From positions 310,001 to 374,000 of the forward strand of contig JAUIMM010002531.1 in the NCBI GenBank assembly GCA_031769625.1: a stretch of 64,000 nucleotides of DNA, written 5' to 3'. The notes under the pieces were generated by a model. It was not told where the DNA came from. It ran no database searches and saw only the letters and a list, made by a program, of their open reading frames with translations. The translations under genes and the position numbers were made by a program. Positions 13,760 to 27,069 of this stretch are shown one piece after another. This stretch comes from Taudactylus pleione. Its lineage: Eukaryota; Chordata; Amphibia; Anura; Myobatrachidae. How positions within the stretch are numbered: the first letter of the stretch is position 1; each line of letters begins with the position of its first letter.

Positions 13760-16598
13760 AGTGCTAAATACTATAGAATATTGTGTATAGAGGTACTTAG
13801 TATAGAATGTGGTCTATAGCAGTATATAGTATAGAATATGGTGTAGAGCTGAATAGTTGTACATAGTATAGAATGTGGTATAGAGCTGTATAGTGGTACA
13901 TAACACAGAATATAGTGTAGAGGTTTATAGCGGTACATAGTATAGAATATGGTGTATAGTGGTAAATAGTATAGAATATGGTGTAGAGCTGTATAGTGGT
14001 TCATAGTATAGAATATGGTGTATAGTGGTATATACATAGTACAGAATATGGGGTAGAGCTGTATAGTTGTATATCTTATAGAATATGGTGTATTGGTACA
14101 TTGTATAGAATATGGTTAATAGTGGTATATAGTATAGAATATGGTGTATAGATGTAAATAGTATAGATTATGGTGAATAGTGGTACATAGTATAGAATGT
14201 GGTGAAGAGCTGTATAATGGTACATAGTATAGGATGTGGTGTATAGTAGTACATAGTCTAGAATATGGTGTCTAGAGGTACATAGTATAGAATGTGGTGT
14301 ATAGTGGTACATAGTGGTACATAGTATAGAATGTGGTGTAGTGGTACATAGTAGAGAATGTGGTGTATAGTGTTGAATGGTGTAAAGCTGTATAGTGGTA
14401 CATAGTGTAGAATGTGGTGTATAGTAGTACATTGTATAGAATACGGTGTAGAGCTGTACAGTGGTACATAGTATAGAATGTGGTGTAGAGCTGTATAGTG
14501 GTACATAGTATTGAATATGGTGTATAGAGGTACATAGTATAGAATGTGTTGTAGAGCTGTATAGTGGTACATAGTATAGAATATGGTGTATAGTGGTACA
14601 TAGTATAGAATATGGTGCATAGTGGTACATAGTATAGAATATGGTGTAGAGCTGTATTGTTGTACATAGTATAGAATTTGGTGTATAGTGGTACATAGTA
14701 TAGAATATGGTGTATAGAGGTACATAGTATAGAATATGGTGTATAGTGGTACATAGTGTGGAATACGGTGTATAGTGGTACATTGTATAGAATAAGGTGT
14801 ATTGTGGTACATTGTATAGAATATGGTGTATAGAGGTACATAGTATAGAATATGGTGTAAAGTGGTACATATTATATAATGTGGTGTATAGTGGTACATA
14901 GTATAGAATTTGGTGTAGAGCTGTATAGTGGTACATTGTATAGAATGTGGTGTAGAGCTGTATAGTGGTACATAGTACAGAATATGGTGTATAGCAGTAC
15001 ATAGTATAGAATGTGTTGTAGAGCTTTATAGTGGTACATAGTATAGAATAAGGTGTATAGTGGTACATAGTATAGAATATGGTGTATAGTGATACATAGT
15101 ATAGATTATTGTGTAGAGCTGTATAGTGGTACATAGTATAGAATATGGTGTAGTGTTGTATAGTGGTACATAGTATAGAATATGGTGTAGAGCTGTATTG
15201 TGGTACATATTATAGAATATAGTGTATAGTGGTACATAGTATAAAATATGGTATATAGAGGTACATAGTATAGAATTTGGTGTAGAGCTGTATAGTGGTA
15301 CATAGTATAGAGTATTGTGTATAGAGATACATAGCATAGAATATGGTGTAGAGCTGTATAGTGGTGAGGAGTGTAGAATATGGTGTATAGTGCTACATAG
15401 TATAGAATATGGTGTATAGTGGTATATAGTACAGAATGTGGTTTAGAGCTGTATAGTGGTACATAGTATAGAATAAGGTGTATAGAGGTACATAGTATAG
15501 AATATGGTGTACAGTGGTACATAGTATAGAATGTGGTGTATAGTGGTACATAGTGGTACATAGTATAGAATGTGGTGTAGTGGTACATAGTATAGAATGT
15601 GGTGTATAGTGGTATATGGTGTAGAGCTGTATAGTGGTACATAGTATAGAATGTGGTGCATAGTAGTACATAGTATAGAATACGGTGTAGAGCTGTATAG
15701 TGGTACATAGTATAGAATGTGGTGTAGTGTTGTATAGTGGTAAATAGTACAGAAAATAGTGTAGAGCTGTATTGTGGTACATAGTATAGAATATGGTGTA
15801 TAGTGGTACATAGTATAGAATATGGTGTATAGTAGTACATAGTACAGAATATGGTGTAGAGCTGCATAGTGGTACATAGTATAGAATGTCGTGTAGAGCT
15901 GTATAGTGGTACATAGTATAGAATATGGTGTGTAGTGGTACATAGTATAGAATATGTTGTATAATGGTACATGGTATAGAATATGGTGTAGACCTGTATA
16001 GTGATACATAGTATAGAATATGGTGTAGTGCTGTACAGTGGTACATAGTATAGAATATGGTGAAGAGCTGTATTGTGGTACATAGTATAGAATATGGTGT
16101 ATAGTGGTACATAGTATAGAATATGGTGTATAGTTGTACATAGTATAGAATATGGTGTATTGTGGTACATAGTATAGAATATAGTTTATAGTGGTACATA
16201 GTATAGAATATGGTGTATAGAGGTACTTAGTATAGAATATGGTGTATAGCGTTACATAGTATAGAATGTGGTGTATAGTGGTACATAGTATAGACTTTGG
16301 TGTAGAGCTGTATAGTGGTACATAGTATAAAATAACGTGTATAGAGGAACATAGCATATAATTTGGTATAGAGCTGTATAGTGGTACATAGTATAGAATG
16401 TGGTGTATAGAGGTACATAGTATAGAAAGTGGTATAAAGCTGTATAAAGGTACATAGTATAGAATATAGTGTATAGAGGCACACAGTATAGAATATGGTG
16501 TATAGTATTACATAGTATAGAATATGGTGTATAGTGGTACATAGTATAGAATGTGGTGTAGAGCTGTATAGTGGTACATAGTATAAAATGTGGTGTAT
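13760..16598 (-). repeat. HOR subunit A2 (2839 bp)
   Basis: Same length as A1 to the base and near-identical to it. Small differences include taaaatatgg near 15243 where A1 has tagaatatgg. Together with B2 it forms the second full 4745-bp HOR unit. Confidence 0.92.
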
Positions 16599-18504
16599 AG
16601 TGCTAAATACTATAGAATATTGTGTATAGAGGTACTTAGTATAGAATGTGGTCTATAGCAGTATATAGTATAGAATATGGTGTAGAGCTGAAAAGTTGTA
16701 CATAGTATAGAATGTGGTATAGAGCAATATAGTGGTACATAACACAGAATATAGTGTAGAGGTTTATAGCAGTACATAGTATAGAATATGGTGTATAGTG
16801 GTAAAGAGTATAGAATATGGTGTAGAGCTGTATAGTGGTTCATAGTATAGAATATGGTGTATAGTGGTATATACATAGTACAGAATATGGGGTAGAGCTG
16901 TATAGTTGTATATCTTATAGAATATGGTGTATTGGTACATTGTATAGAATATGGTTAATAGTGGTATATAGTATAGAATATGGTGTATAGATGTAAATAG
17001 TATAGATTATGGTGTATAGTCGTACATAGTATAGAATGTGGTGAAGAGCTGTATAATGGTACATAGTATAGGATGTGGTGTATAGTAGTACATAGTCTAG
17101 AATATGGTGTCTAGAGGTACATAGTATAGAATATGGGGTATAGTGGTACATAGTATAGAATGTGGTGTATAGTGGTACATAGTGGTACATAGTATAGAAT
17201 GTGGTGTAGTGGTACATAGTAGAGAATGTGGTGTATAGTGTTGAATGGTGTAAAGCTGTATAGTGGTACATAGTGTAGAATGTGGTGTATAGTAGTACAT
17301 CGTATAGAATATGGTGTATAGTGGTACATAGTATAGAATACGGTGTAGAGCTGTAAAGTGGTACATAGTATAGAATGTGTTGTAGAGCTGTATAGTGGTA
17401 CATAGTATAGAATATGGTGTATAGTGGTACATAGTATAGAATATGGTGTATAGTGGTACATAGTATAGAATATGGTGTAGAGCTGTATTGTTGTACATAG
17501 TATAGAATATGGTGTATAGTGGTACATAGTATAGAATATGGTGTATAGTGGTACATAGTGTGGAATACGGTGTATAGTGGTACATTGTATAGAATAAGGT
17601 GTATTGTGGTACATTGTATAGAATATGGTGTATAGAGGTACATAGTATAGAATATGGTGTAAAGTGGTACATATTATATAATGTGGTGTATAGTGGTACA
17701 TAGTATAGAATTTGGTGTAGAGCTGTATAGTGGTACATTGTATAGAATGTGGTGTAGAGCTGTATAGTGGTACATAGTACAGCATATGGTGTATAGCAGT
17801 ACATAGTATAGAATGTGTTGTAGAGCTTTATAGTGGTACATAGTATAGAATAAGGTGTATAGTGGTACATAGTATAGAATATGGTGTATAGTGATACATA
17901 GTATAGATTATTGTGTAGAGCTGTATAGTGGTACATAGTATAGAATATGGTGTAGTGTTGTATAGTGGTACATAGTATAGAATATGGTGTAGAGCTGTAT
18001 TGTGGTACATATTATAGAATATAGTGTATAGTGGTACATAGTATAGAATATGGTATATAGAGGTACATAGTATAGAATTTGGTGTAGAGCTGTATAGTGG
18101 TGCATAGTATAGAGTATTGTGTATAGTGATACATAGCATAGAATATGGTGTAGAGCTGTATAGTGGTGAGGAGTGTAGAATATGGTGTATAGTGCTACAT
18201 AGTATAGAATATGGTGTATAGTGGTATATAGTACAGAATGTGGTGTAGAGCTGTATAGTGGTACATAGTATAGAATGTGGTGTATAGAGGTACATAGTAT
18301 AGAAAGTGGTATAAAGCTGTATAATGGTACATAGTATAGAATATAGTGTATAGAGGCACACAGTATAGAATATGGTGTATAGTGGTACATAGTATAGAAT
18401 GTGGTGTATAGTATTACATAGTATAGAATATGGTGTATAGTGGTACACAGTATAGAATGTGGTGTAGAGCTGTATAGTGGTACATAGTATAGAATGTGGT
18501 GTAT
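16599..18504 (-). repeat. HOR subunit B2 (1906 bp)
   Basis: Same length as B1 and carries the B marks gctgaaaagttg near 16689 and tagcagtac near 16769. It has the same internal 933-bp absence as B1, so B1 and B2 were copied as part of the 4745-bp unit, not formed separately. Confidence 0.92.
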
Positions 18505-21311
18505 AGTGCTAAATACTATAGAATATTGTGTATAGAGGTACTTAGTATAGAATGTGGTCTATAGCAGTATATAGTATAGAATATGGTGTAGAGCTGAATA
18601 GTTGTACATAGTATAGAATGTGGTATAGAGCTGTATAGTGGTACATAACACAGAATATAGTGTATAGTTTTTTAGCGGTACATAGTATAGAATATGGTGT
18701 ATAGTGGTAAATAGTATAGAATATGGTGTAGAGTTGTATAGTGGTTCATAGTATAGAATATGGTGTATAGTGGTATATACATAGTACAGAATATGGGGTA
18801 GAGCTGTATAGTTGTATATCTTATAGAATATGGTGTATTGGTACATTGTATAGAATATGGTTAATAGTGGTATATAGTATAGAATATGGTGTATAGATGT
18901 AAATAGTATAGATTATGGTGAATAGTGGTACATAGTATAGAATGTGGTGAAGAGCTGTATAATGGTACATAGTATAGGATGTGGTGTATAGTAGTACATA
19001 GTCTAGAATATGGTGTCTAGAGGTACATAGTATAGAATATGGGGTATAGTGGTACATAGTATAGAATGTGGTGTATAGTGGTACATAGTATAGAATGTGG
19101 TGTAGTGGTACATAGTAGAGAATGTGGTGTATAGTGTTGAATGGTGTAAAGCTGTATAGTGGTACATAGTGTAGAATGTGGTGTATAGTAGTACATCGTA
19201 TAGAATACGGTGTAGAGCTGTACAGTGGTACATAGTATAGAATTGTGGTGTAGAGCTGTATAGTGGTACATAGTATTGAATATGGTGTAATAGAGGTACA
19301 TAGTATAGAATGTGTTGTAGAGCTGTATAGTGGTACATAGTATAGAATATGGTGTATAGTGGTACATAGTATAGAATATGGTGCATAGTGGTACATAGTA
19401 TAGAATATGGTGTAGAGCTGTATTGTTGTACATAGTATAGAATTTGGTGTATAGTGGTACATAGTATAGAATATGGTGTATAGAGGTACATAGTATAGAA
19501 TATGGTGTATAGTGGTACATAGTGTGGAATACGGTGTATAGTGGTACATTGTATAGAATAAGGTGTATTGTGGTACATTGTATAGAATATGGTGTATAGA
19601 GGTACATAGTATAGAATATGGTGTAAAGTGGTACAATATTATATAATGTGGTGTATAGTGGTACATAGTATAGAATTTGGTGTAGAGCTGTATAGTGGTA
19701 CATTGGTATAGAATGTGGTGTAGAGCTGTATAGTGGTACATAGTACAGAATATGGTGTATAGCAGTACATAGTATAGAATGTGTTGTAGAGCTTTATAGT
19801 GGTACATAGTATAGAATAAGGTGTATAGTGGTACATAGTATAGAATATGGTGTATAGTGATACATAGTATAGATTATTGTGTAGAGCTGTATAGTGGTAC
19901 ATAGTATAGAATATGTGTAGTGTTGTATAGTGGTACATAGTATAGAATATGGTGTAGAGCTGTATTGTGGTACATATTATAGAATATAGTGTATAGTGGT
20001 ACATAGTATAGAATATGGTATATAGAGGTACATAGTATAGAATTAGGTGTAGAGCTGTATAGTGGTGCATAGTATAGAGTATTGTGTATAGTGATACATA
20101 GCATAGAATATGGTGTAGAGCTGTATAGTGGTGAGGAGTGTAGAATATGGTGTATAGTGCTACATAGTATAGAATATGGTGTATAGTGGTATATAGTACA
20201 GAATGTGGTGTAGAGCTGTATAGTGGTACATAGTATAGAATAAGGTGTATAGAGGTACATAGTATAGAATATGGTGTACAGTGGTACATAGTATAGAATG
20301 TGGTGTATAGTGGTACATAGTGGTACATAGTATAGAATGTGGTGTAGTGGTACATAGTATAGAATGTGGTGTATAGTGGTATATGGTGTAGAGCTGTATA
20401 GTGGTACATAGTATAGAATGTGGTGCATAGTAGTACATAGTATAGAATACGGTGTAGAGCTGTATAGTGGTACATAGTATAGAATGTGGTGTAGTGTTGT
20501 ATAGTGGTACATAGTATAGAAAATAGTGTAGAGCTGTATTGTGGTACATAGTATAGAATATGGTGTATAGTGGTACATAGTATAGAATATGGTGTATAGT
20601 AGTACAAGTAGTACAGAATATGGTGTAGAGCTGCATAGTGGGTACATAGTATAGAATGTCGTGTAGAGCTGTATAGTGGAACATAGTATAGAATATGGTG
20701 TATAGTGGTACATAGTATAGAATATGTTGTATAATGGTAAATGGTATAGAATATGGTGTAGACCTGTATAGTGATACATAGTATAGAATATGGTGTAGTG
20801 CTGTACAGTGGTACATAGTATAGAATATGGTGAAGAGCTGTATTGTGGTACATAGTATAGAATATGGTGTATTGTGGTACATAGTATAGAATATGGTTTA
20901 TAGTCGGTACATAGTATAGAATATGGTGTATAGAGGTACATAGTATAGAATATGGTGTATAGCGTTACATAGTATAGAATGTGGTGTATAGTGGTACATA
21001 GTATAGACTTTGGTGTAGAGCTGTATAGTGGTACATAGTATAAAATAACGTGTATAGAGGAACATAGCATAGAATTTGGTATAGAGCTGTATAGTGGTAC
21101 ATAGTATAGAATGTGGTGTATAGAGGTACATAGTATAGAAAGTGGTATAAAGCTGTATAATGGTACATAGTATAGAATATAGTGTATAGAGGCACACAGT
21201 ATAGAATATGGTGTATAGTATTACATAGTATAGAATATGGTGTATAGTGGTACATAGTATAGAATGTGGTGTAGAGCTGTATAGTGGTACATAGTATAGA
21301 ATGTGGTGTAT
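18505..21311 (-). repeat. HOR subunit A3 (about 2807 bp)
   Basis: A-type content at 4745 bp from A2 for the first part. It then drifts because of many one- or two-base indels and the loss of two 29-mers near 20.86-20.90 kb. It carries A marks (gagctgaatagttg, tagcggtac). The small indels are unlike A1 and A2, and some may be sequence errors. Confidence 0.86.
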
Positions 21312-23660
21312 AGTGCTAAATACTATAGAATATTGTGTATAGAGGGTACTTAGTATAGAATGTGGTCTATAGCAGTATATAGTATAGAATATGGTGTAGA
21401 GCTGAATAGTTGTACATAGTATAGAATGTGGTATAGAGCTGTATAGTGGTACATAACACAGAATATAGTGTAGAGGTTTATAGCAGTACATAGTATAGAA
21501 TATGGTGTATAGTGGTAAATAGTATAGAATATGGTGTAGAGCTGTATAGTGAGTTCGATAGTATAGAATATGGTGTATAGTGGTATATACATAGTACAGA
21601 ATATGGGGTAGAGCTGTATAGTTGTATATCTTATAGAATATGGTGTATTGGTACATTGTATATAATAGTGGTTAATAGTGGTATATAGTATAGAATATGG
21701 TGTATAGATGTAAATAGTATAGATTATGGTGTATAGTGGTACATAGTATAGAATGTGGTGAAGAGCTGTATAATGGTACATAGTATAGGATGTGGTGTAT
21801 AGTAGTACATAGTCTAGAATATGGTGTCTAGAGGTACAGATTATAGAATATGGGGTATAGTGGTACATAGTATAGAATGTGGTGTATAGTGGTACATAGT
21901 GGTACATAGTATAGAATGTGGTGTAGTGGTACATAGTAGAGAATGTGGTGTATAGTGTTGAATGGTGTAAAGCTGTATAGTGGTACATAGTGTAGAATGT
22001 GGTGTATAGTAGTACATCGTATAGAATACGGTGTAGAGCTGTACAGTGGTACATAGTATAGAATGTGGTGTAGAGCTGTATAGTGGTACATAGTATTGAA
22101 TATGGTGTATAGAGGTACATAGTATAGAATGTGTTGTAGAGCTGTATAGTGGTACATAGTATAGAATATGGTGTATAGTGGTACATAGTATAGAATATGG
22201 TGTATAGTGGTACATAGTATAGAATATGGTGTAGAGCTGTATTGTTGTACATAGTATAGAATATGGTGTATAGTGGTACATAGTGTAGAATATGGTGTAT
22301 AGAGGTACATAGTATAGAATATGGTGTATAGTGGCACATAGTGTGGAATACGGTGTATAGTGGTACATTGTATATAGTGGTACATTGTATAGAATAAGGT
22401 GTATTGTGGTACATTGTATAGAATATGGTGTATAGAGGTACATAGTATAGAATATGGTGTAAAGTGGTACATATTATATAATGTGGTGTATAGTGGTACA
22501 TAGTATAGAATTTGTTGTAGAGCTGTATAGTGGTACATTGTATAGAATGTGGTGTAGAGCTGTATAGTGGTACATAGTACAGAATATGGTGTATAGCAGT
22601 ACATAGTATAGAATGTGTTGTAGAGCTTTATAGTGGTACATAGTATAGAATAAGGTGTATAGTGGTACATAGTATAGAATATGGTGTATAGTGATACATA
22701 GTATAGATTATTGTGTAGAGCTGTATAGTGGTACATAGTATAGAATATGGTGTAGTGTTGTATAGTGGTACATAGTATAGAATATGGTGTAGAGCTGTAT
22801 TGTGGTACATATTATAGAATATAGTGTACAGTGGTACATAGTATAGAATATGGTATATAGAGGTACATAGTATAGAATTTGGTGTAGAGCTGTATAGTGG
22901 TGCATAGTATAGAGTATTGTGTATAGTGATACATAGCATAGAATATGGTGTAGAGCTGTATAGTGGTGAGGAGTGTAGAATATGGTGTAGAGTGCTACAT
23001 AGTATAGAATATGGTGGATAGTGGTATATAGTACAGAATGTGGTGTAGAGCTGTATAGTGGTACATAGTATAGAATAAGGTGTATAGAGGTACATAGTAT
23101 AGAATATGGTGTACAGTGGTACATAGTATAGAATGTGGTGTATAGTGGTACATAGTGGTATATAGTATAGAATGTGGTGTAGTGGTACATAGTATAGAAT
23201 GTGGTGTATAGTGGTATATGGTGTAGAGCTGTATAGTGGTACATAGTATAGAATGTGGTGCATAGTAGTACATAGTATAGAATACGGTGTAGAGCTGTAT
23301 AGTGGTACATAGTATAGAATGTGGTGTAGTGTTGTATAGTGGTACATAGTATAGAAAATAGTGTAGAGCTGTATTGTGGTACATAGTATAGAATATGGTG
23401 TATAGTGGTACATAGTATAGAATATGGTGTATAGTAGTACATAGTATATAATATGGTGTAGAGCTGTATAGTGGTACATAGTATAGAATATGGTGTAGTG
23501 TTGTATAGTGGTACATAGTATAGAATATAGTGTAGAGCAGTATTGTGGTACATAGTATAGAATATGGTGTATAGTGGTACATACTATAGAATATGGTTTA
23601 TAGAGGTACATAGTATAGAAAATAGTGTACAGTGGTACATAGTATGGAATACGGTGTATA
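21312..23660 (-). repeat. HOR subunit A4', truncated at J2
   Basis: Begins with the landmark at 21312. It mixes an A mark (gctgaatagttg near 21402) with a B mark (tagcagtac near 21481), so it may be an A/B exchange product. It keeps part of the A-only region (around 23.04-23.45 kb, like 10.70-11.10 kb) and ends abruptly at J2. The expected B3 is not present. Confidence 0.75.
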
Positions 23661-23700
23661 CGATGTATATATACCACTGATGTGATGTATATATACCACT
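23661..23700. other. Orientation switch J2 with 17-bp direct duplication
   Basis: Reverse monomers stop after ggtgtata at 23660. The next 40 bases hold two copies of gatgtatatataccact (23662-23678 and 23684-23700) separated by gatgt, and then forward monomers begin. Each copy contains the self-complementary 10-mer gtatatatac (23665-23674 and 23687-23696). Unlike J1 and J3, this junction has no second copy that I can see in the window. Confidence 0.88.
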
Positions 23701-24739
23701 ATACACCACATCCTATACTATGTACCATTATACAGCTCTTCACCACATTCTATACTATGTACCACTATACACCATATTCTATACTATTTACCTCTATACA
23801 CCATATTCTATGCTATATACCACTATTAACCATATTCTATACAATGTACAACTATACACCATATTCTATTTGATATACAACTATACAGCTCTACCCCATA
23901 TTCTGTACTATGTATATACCACTTTACACCATATTCTATACTATGAACCACTATACAGCTCTACACCATATTCTATACTATTTACCACTATACACCATAT
24001 TCTATACTATGTACCACTATAAACCTCTACACTATATTCAGTGTTATGTACCACTATACAGCTCTATACCACATTCTATACTATGTACAACTATACAGCT
24101 CTACACCATATTCTATACTATATACTACTATAGACCACATTCTATACTAAGTACCTCTATACACAATATTCTATAGTATTTAGCACTATACACCACATTC
24201 TATACTATGTACCACTATACCGCTCTACACCACATTCTATACTATGTACCACTATACACCATATTCCATACTATGTAATACTATACACCATATTCTAGAT
24301 GATGTACCTCTATACACCATATTCTATACTATGTACCTCTATACACCATATAATATACTATGTACCACTATACACCATATTCTATACTATGTGCCTCTAT
24401 ACACTATATTCTATACTATGTACCATTATACAGCTTTATACCACATTCTATACTATGTACCACTATACACCACATTCTATACTATGTACCACTATTCAGC
24501 TCTATACCAAATTCTATGCTATGTTCCTCTATACACGTTATTTTATACTATGTACCACTATACAGCTCTACTCCAAATTCTATACTATGTACCACTATAC
24601 ACCACATTCTATACCTTGTAACGCTATACACCATATTCTATACTATGTACCTATATACACCATATTCTATACTATGTACCACTATAAACCATATTCTATA
24701 CTATGTACCACAATACACCATATTCTATACTATGTACAA

Positions 24740-26050
24740 CTGTACACCATATTCTATACTTTGTACCACTATACACCATATTCTATACTATGTACCACAA
24801 TACAGCTCTACACCATATTCTATACTATGTACCACTCTACAGCACTACACCATTTTCTATACTATGTATCACTATACAGTTCTACACCAAATTCTATACC
24901 ATGTACCATTATACAACATATTCTATACTATGTACCACTTTACACCATATTCTAAACTATGTACCACTATACAGCAATTCACCACAATCTATACTATGTA
25001 CCACTACACACCATATTCTATACTATGTACCACTTTACACAATATTCTATACTATATACCACTATACACCACATTCTATACTATGTACCACTATGCAGCT
25101 CTACACCATATTCTATACTATGTACTACTATACACCACATTCTATACTATGTACCACTATACAGCTCTACATCATATACCACTATACACCACATTCTATA
25201 CTATGTACCACTATGTACCATTATACACTATTTTATATACTATGCACCAATACACACCATATTCTGTACTATGTGCCTCTATACACCATATTCTATACTA
25301 TGTACCACTATACACCATATTCTCTACTATGTACCACAAAACAGCTCTACACAATATTCTAAACTATGTACCACTATACAGCTCTACACCATATTCTTTA
25401 CTATGTACAACTATACACCATATTCTATACTTTGTACCACTATACACCATATTCTATACTATGTACCACAATACAGCTCTACACCATATTCTATACTATG
25501 TACCACTCTACAGCACTACACCATTTTCTATACTATGTATCACTATACAGTTCTACACCAAATTCTATACCATTTACCATTATACAACATATTCTATACT
25601 ATGTACCACTTTACACCATATTCTAAACTATGTACCACTATACAGCAATTCACCACAATCTATACTATGTACCACTACACACCATATTCTATACTATGTA
25701 CCACTGTACAGCTCTACACGACATTCTATACTATGTACCACTATGCAGCTCTACACCATATTCTATACTATGTACTACTATACACCACATTCTATACTAT
25801 GTACCACTATACAGCTATACATCATATACCACTATACACCACATTCTATACTATGTACCACTATGTACCATTATACACTATTTTATATACTATGCACCAA
25901 TACACACCATATTCTGTACTATGTGCCTCTATACACCATATTCTATACTATGTACCACTATACACCATATTCTCTACTATGTACCACAAAACAGCTCTAC
26001 ACAATATTCTAAACTATGTACCACTATACAGCTCTACACCATATTCTTTA
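24740..26050 (+). repeat. About 650-bp tandem duplication in block III
   Basis: The rare phrase tatgtaccattatacac occurs near 25207 and 25857 (offset 650), and gtaccacaaaac occurs at 25331 and 25981. Upstream the offset is 671 (acagcaattc at 24971 and 25642) because copy 1 has two 29-mers where copy 2 has one 37-mer. The left palindrome arm has no equivalent of this duplication. Confidence 0.85.
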
Positions 26051-26290
26051 CTATGTGCCACTATACACCATATTCAATACTATGTACCACTTTACACCAT
26101 ATTCTATACTATATACCACTATACACCACATTCTATACTATGTAACGCTATACACCATATTCTATACTATGTACCTCTATACACCATATTCTATATTATG
26201 TACCACTATACACCATATTCTCTACTATGTACCACAAAACAGCTCTACACAATATTCTAAACTATGTACCACTATACTGCTCTACACCAT
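25981..26290 (+). repeat. 248-bp offset partial copy, shared by both arms
   Basis: gtaccacaaaacagctc recurs at 26229, 248 bp after the copy at 25981. The mirrored copies (gttttgtggtac at 5967 and 6215) are also 248 bp apart, so this duplication predates the palindrome. Confidence 0.8.
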
Positions 26291-26579
26291 TTTCTGTACT
26301 ATGTAGCACTATACAGCTCTACACCATATTCTTTACTATGTACCACTATACACCATATTCAATACTATGTACCACTTTACACCATATTCTATACTATGTA
26401 CCACTATACACCACATTCTATACTATGTACCTCTATACACCATATTATATACAATGTACCACTATACACCATATTCTATACTATATAGAACTATACAGCT
26501 CTACCCCATTTTCTTTAATCTGTACCACTATACACCATATTCTATACTATGTACCACTATATACCTTATTCTATACTTT

Positions 26580-26630
26580 GTACCTCTATATACAATATTC
26601 TTGGTGTATAGTGGTATATAGTATAAATTA
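26580..26630. other. Orientation switch J3, mirror of J1
   Basis: Forward monomers end near attc at 26600 and reverse monomers begin with ttggtgtatag. Read on the other strand this is the J1 boundary, including the abnormal ccaagaat contact. J1 and J3 coordinates sum to 32207 here, and the match continues on both sides of the boundary. Confidence 0.9.
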
Positions 26631-27069
26631 TGGTGTATTGAGGTACATAGTATAGAATATGGTGTATAGTGGTACATAGTCTAGAATGTGGTGTATAGTG
26701 GTACATAGAATATGGTGTATAGTGGTACAAAGTATAGAATGTGGTGTAGAGCTGTATAGTGGTACATAGTATAGAATATGGTGTATAGTGGTACGTAGTC
26801 TAGAATGTGGTGTATAGAGGTACAAAGTATAGAATATGGTGTGCAGTGGTACATAGTATAGAATGTGGTGTAGAGCTGTATAGTGGTACATAGTATAGAA
26901 TGTGGTATACAGCTGTATAGTGGTACATAGTATAGAATATGGTGTAGAGGTGAATAGTGGTACATAGTATAGAATATGGTGTATAGTGGTATATAGTATA
27001 GAATATGGTGTAGAGCTATATAGTGGTTCATAGTATAGAAAATGGTGTATAGTAGTACATAGTATAGAA

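Larger units (their letters stand above)
5606..23660 (-). repeat. Satellite block II, reverse orientation
   Basis: Monomers read as the reverse complement (tagaatatggtg, tatagtggtacatag). The first part, up to about 9.5 kb, is the inner left arm of the large palindrome and includes a 430-bp and a 1384-bp tandem duplication. From 9015 on the block is a higher-order array of 2839- and 1906-bp subunits. Sister subunits differ by rare substitutions, which marks this as a recently homogenised part of the window. No gene is present. Confidence 0.93.
23701..26602 (+). repeat. Satellite block III, forward orientation
   Basis: A short block (about 2.9 kb) in forward orientation between two reverse blocks. 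It is the reverse complement of about 5606-9500. For example, 26016-26306 mirrors 5901-6191 with paired coordinates summing to 32207, 24244-24621 mirrors 7197-7574, and 23910-24176 mirrors 9026-9292. It differs by lacking the 1384-bp duplication seen at 7631-9014, by carrying its own tandem duplication of about 650 bp, and by 66 extra bases near 25672-25737 (one 29-mer plus one 37-mer). No gene is present. Confidence 0.92.

Noticed and set aside
23661..23700. Transposon end or integration site at J2
   Set aside because: The 17-bp duplication could look like a target-site duplication, but nothing but 5 bp lies between the copies, and there is no terminal inverted repeat or coding sequence of an element.
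5580..26630. Switch points as simple fold-back (missed adapter) read artefacts
   Set aside because: Arms differ in length and content by many substitutions and by indels in monomer multiples. J1 and J3 lie 21 kb apart with a different array between them. An artefact is not fully excluded without reads, so it is listed as a check and not as the explanation.
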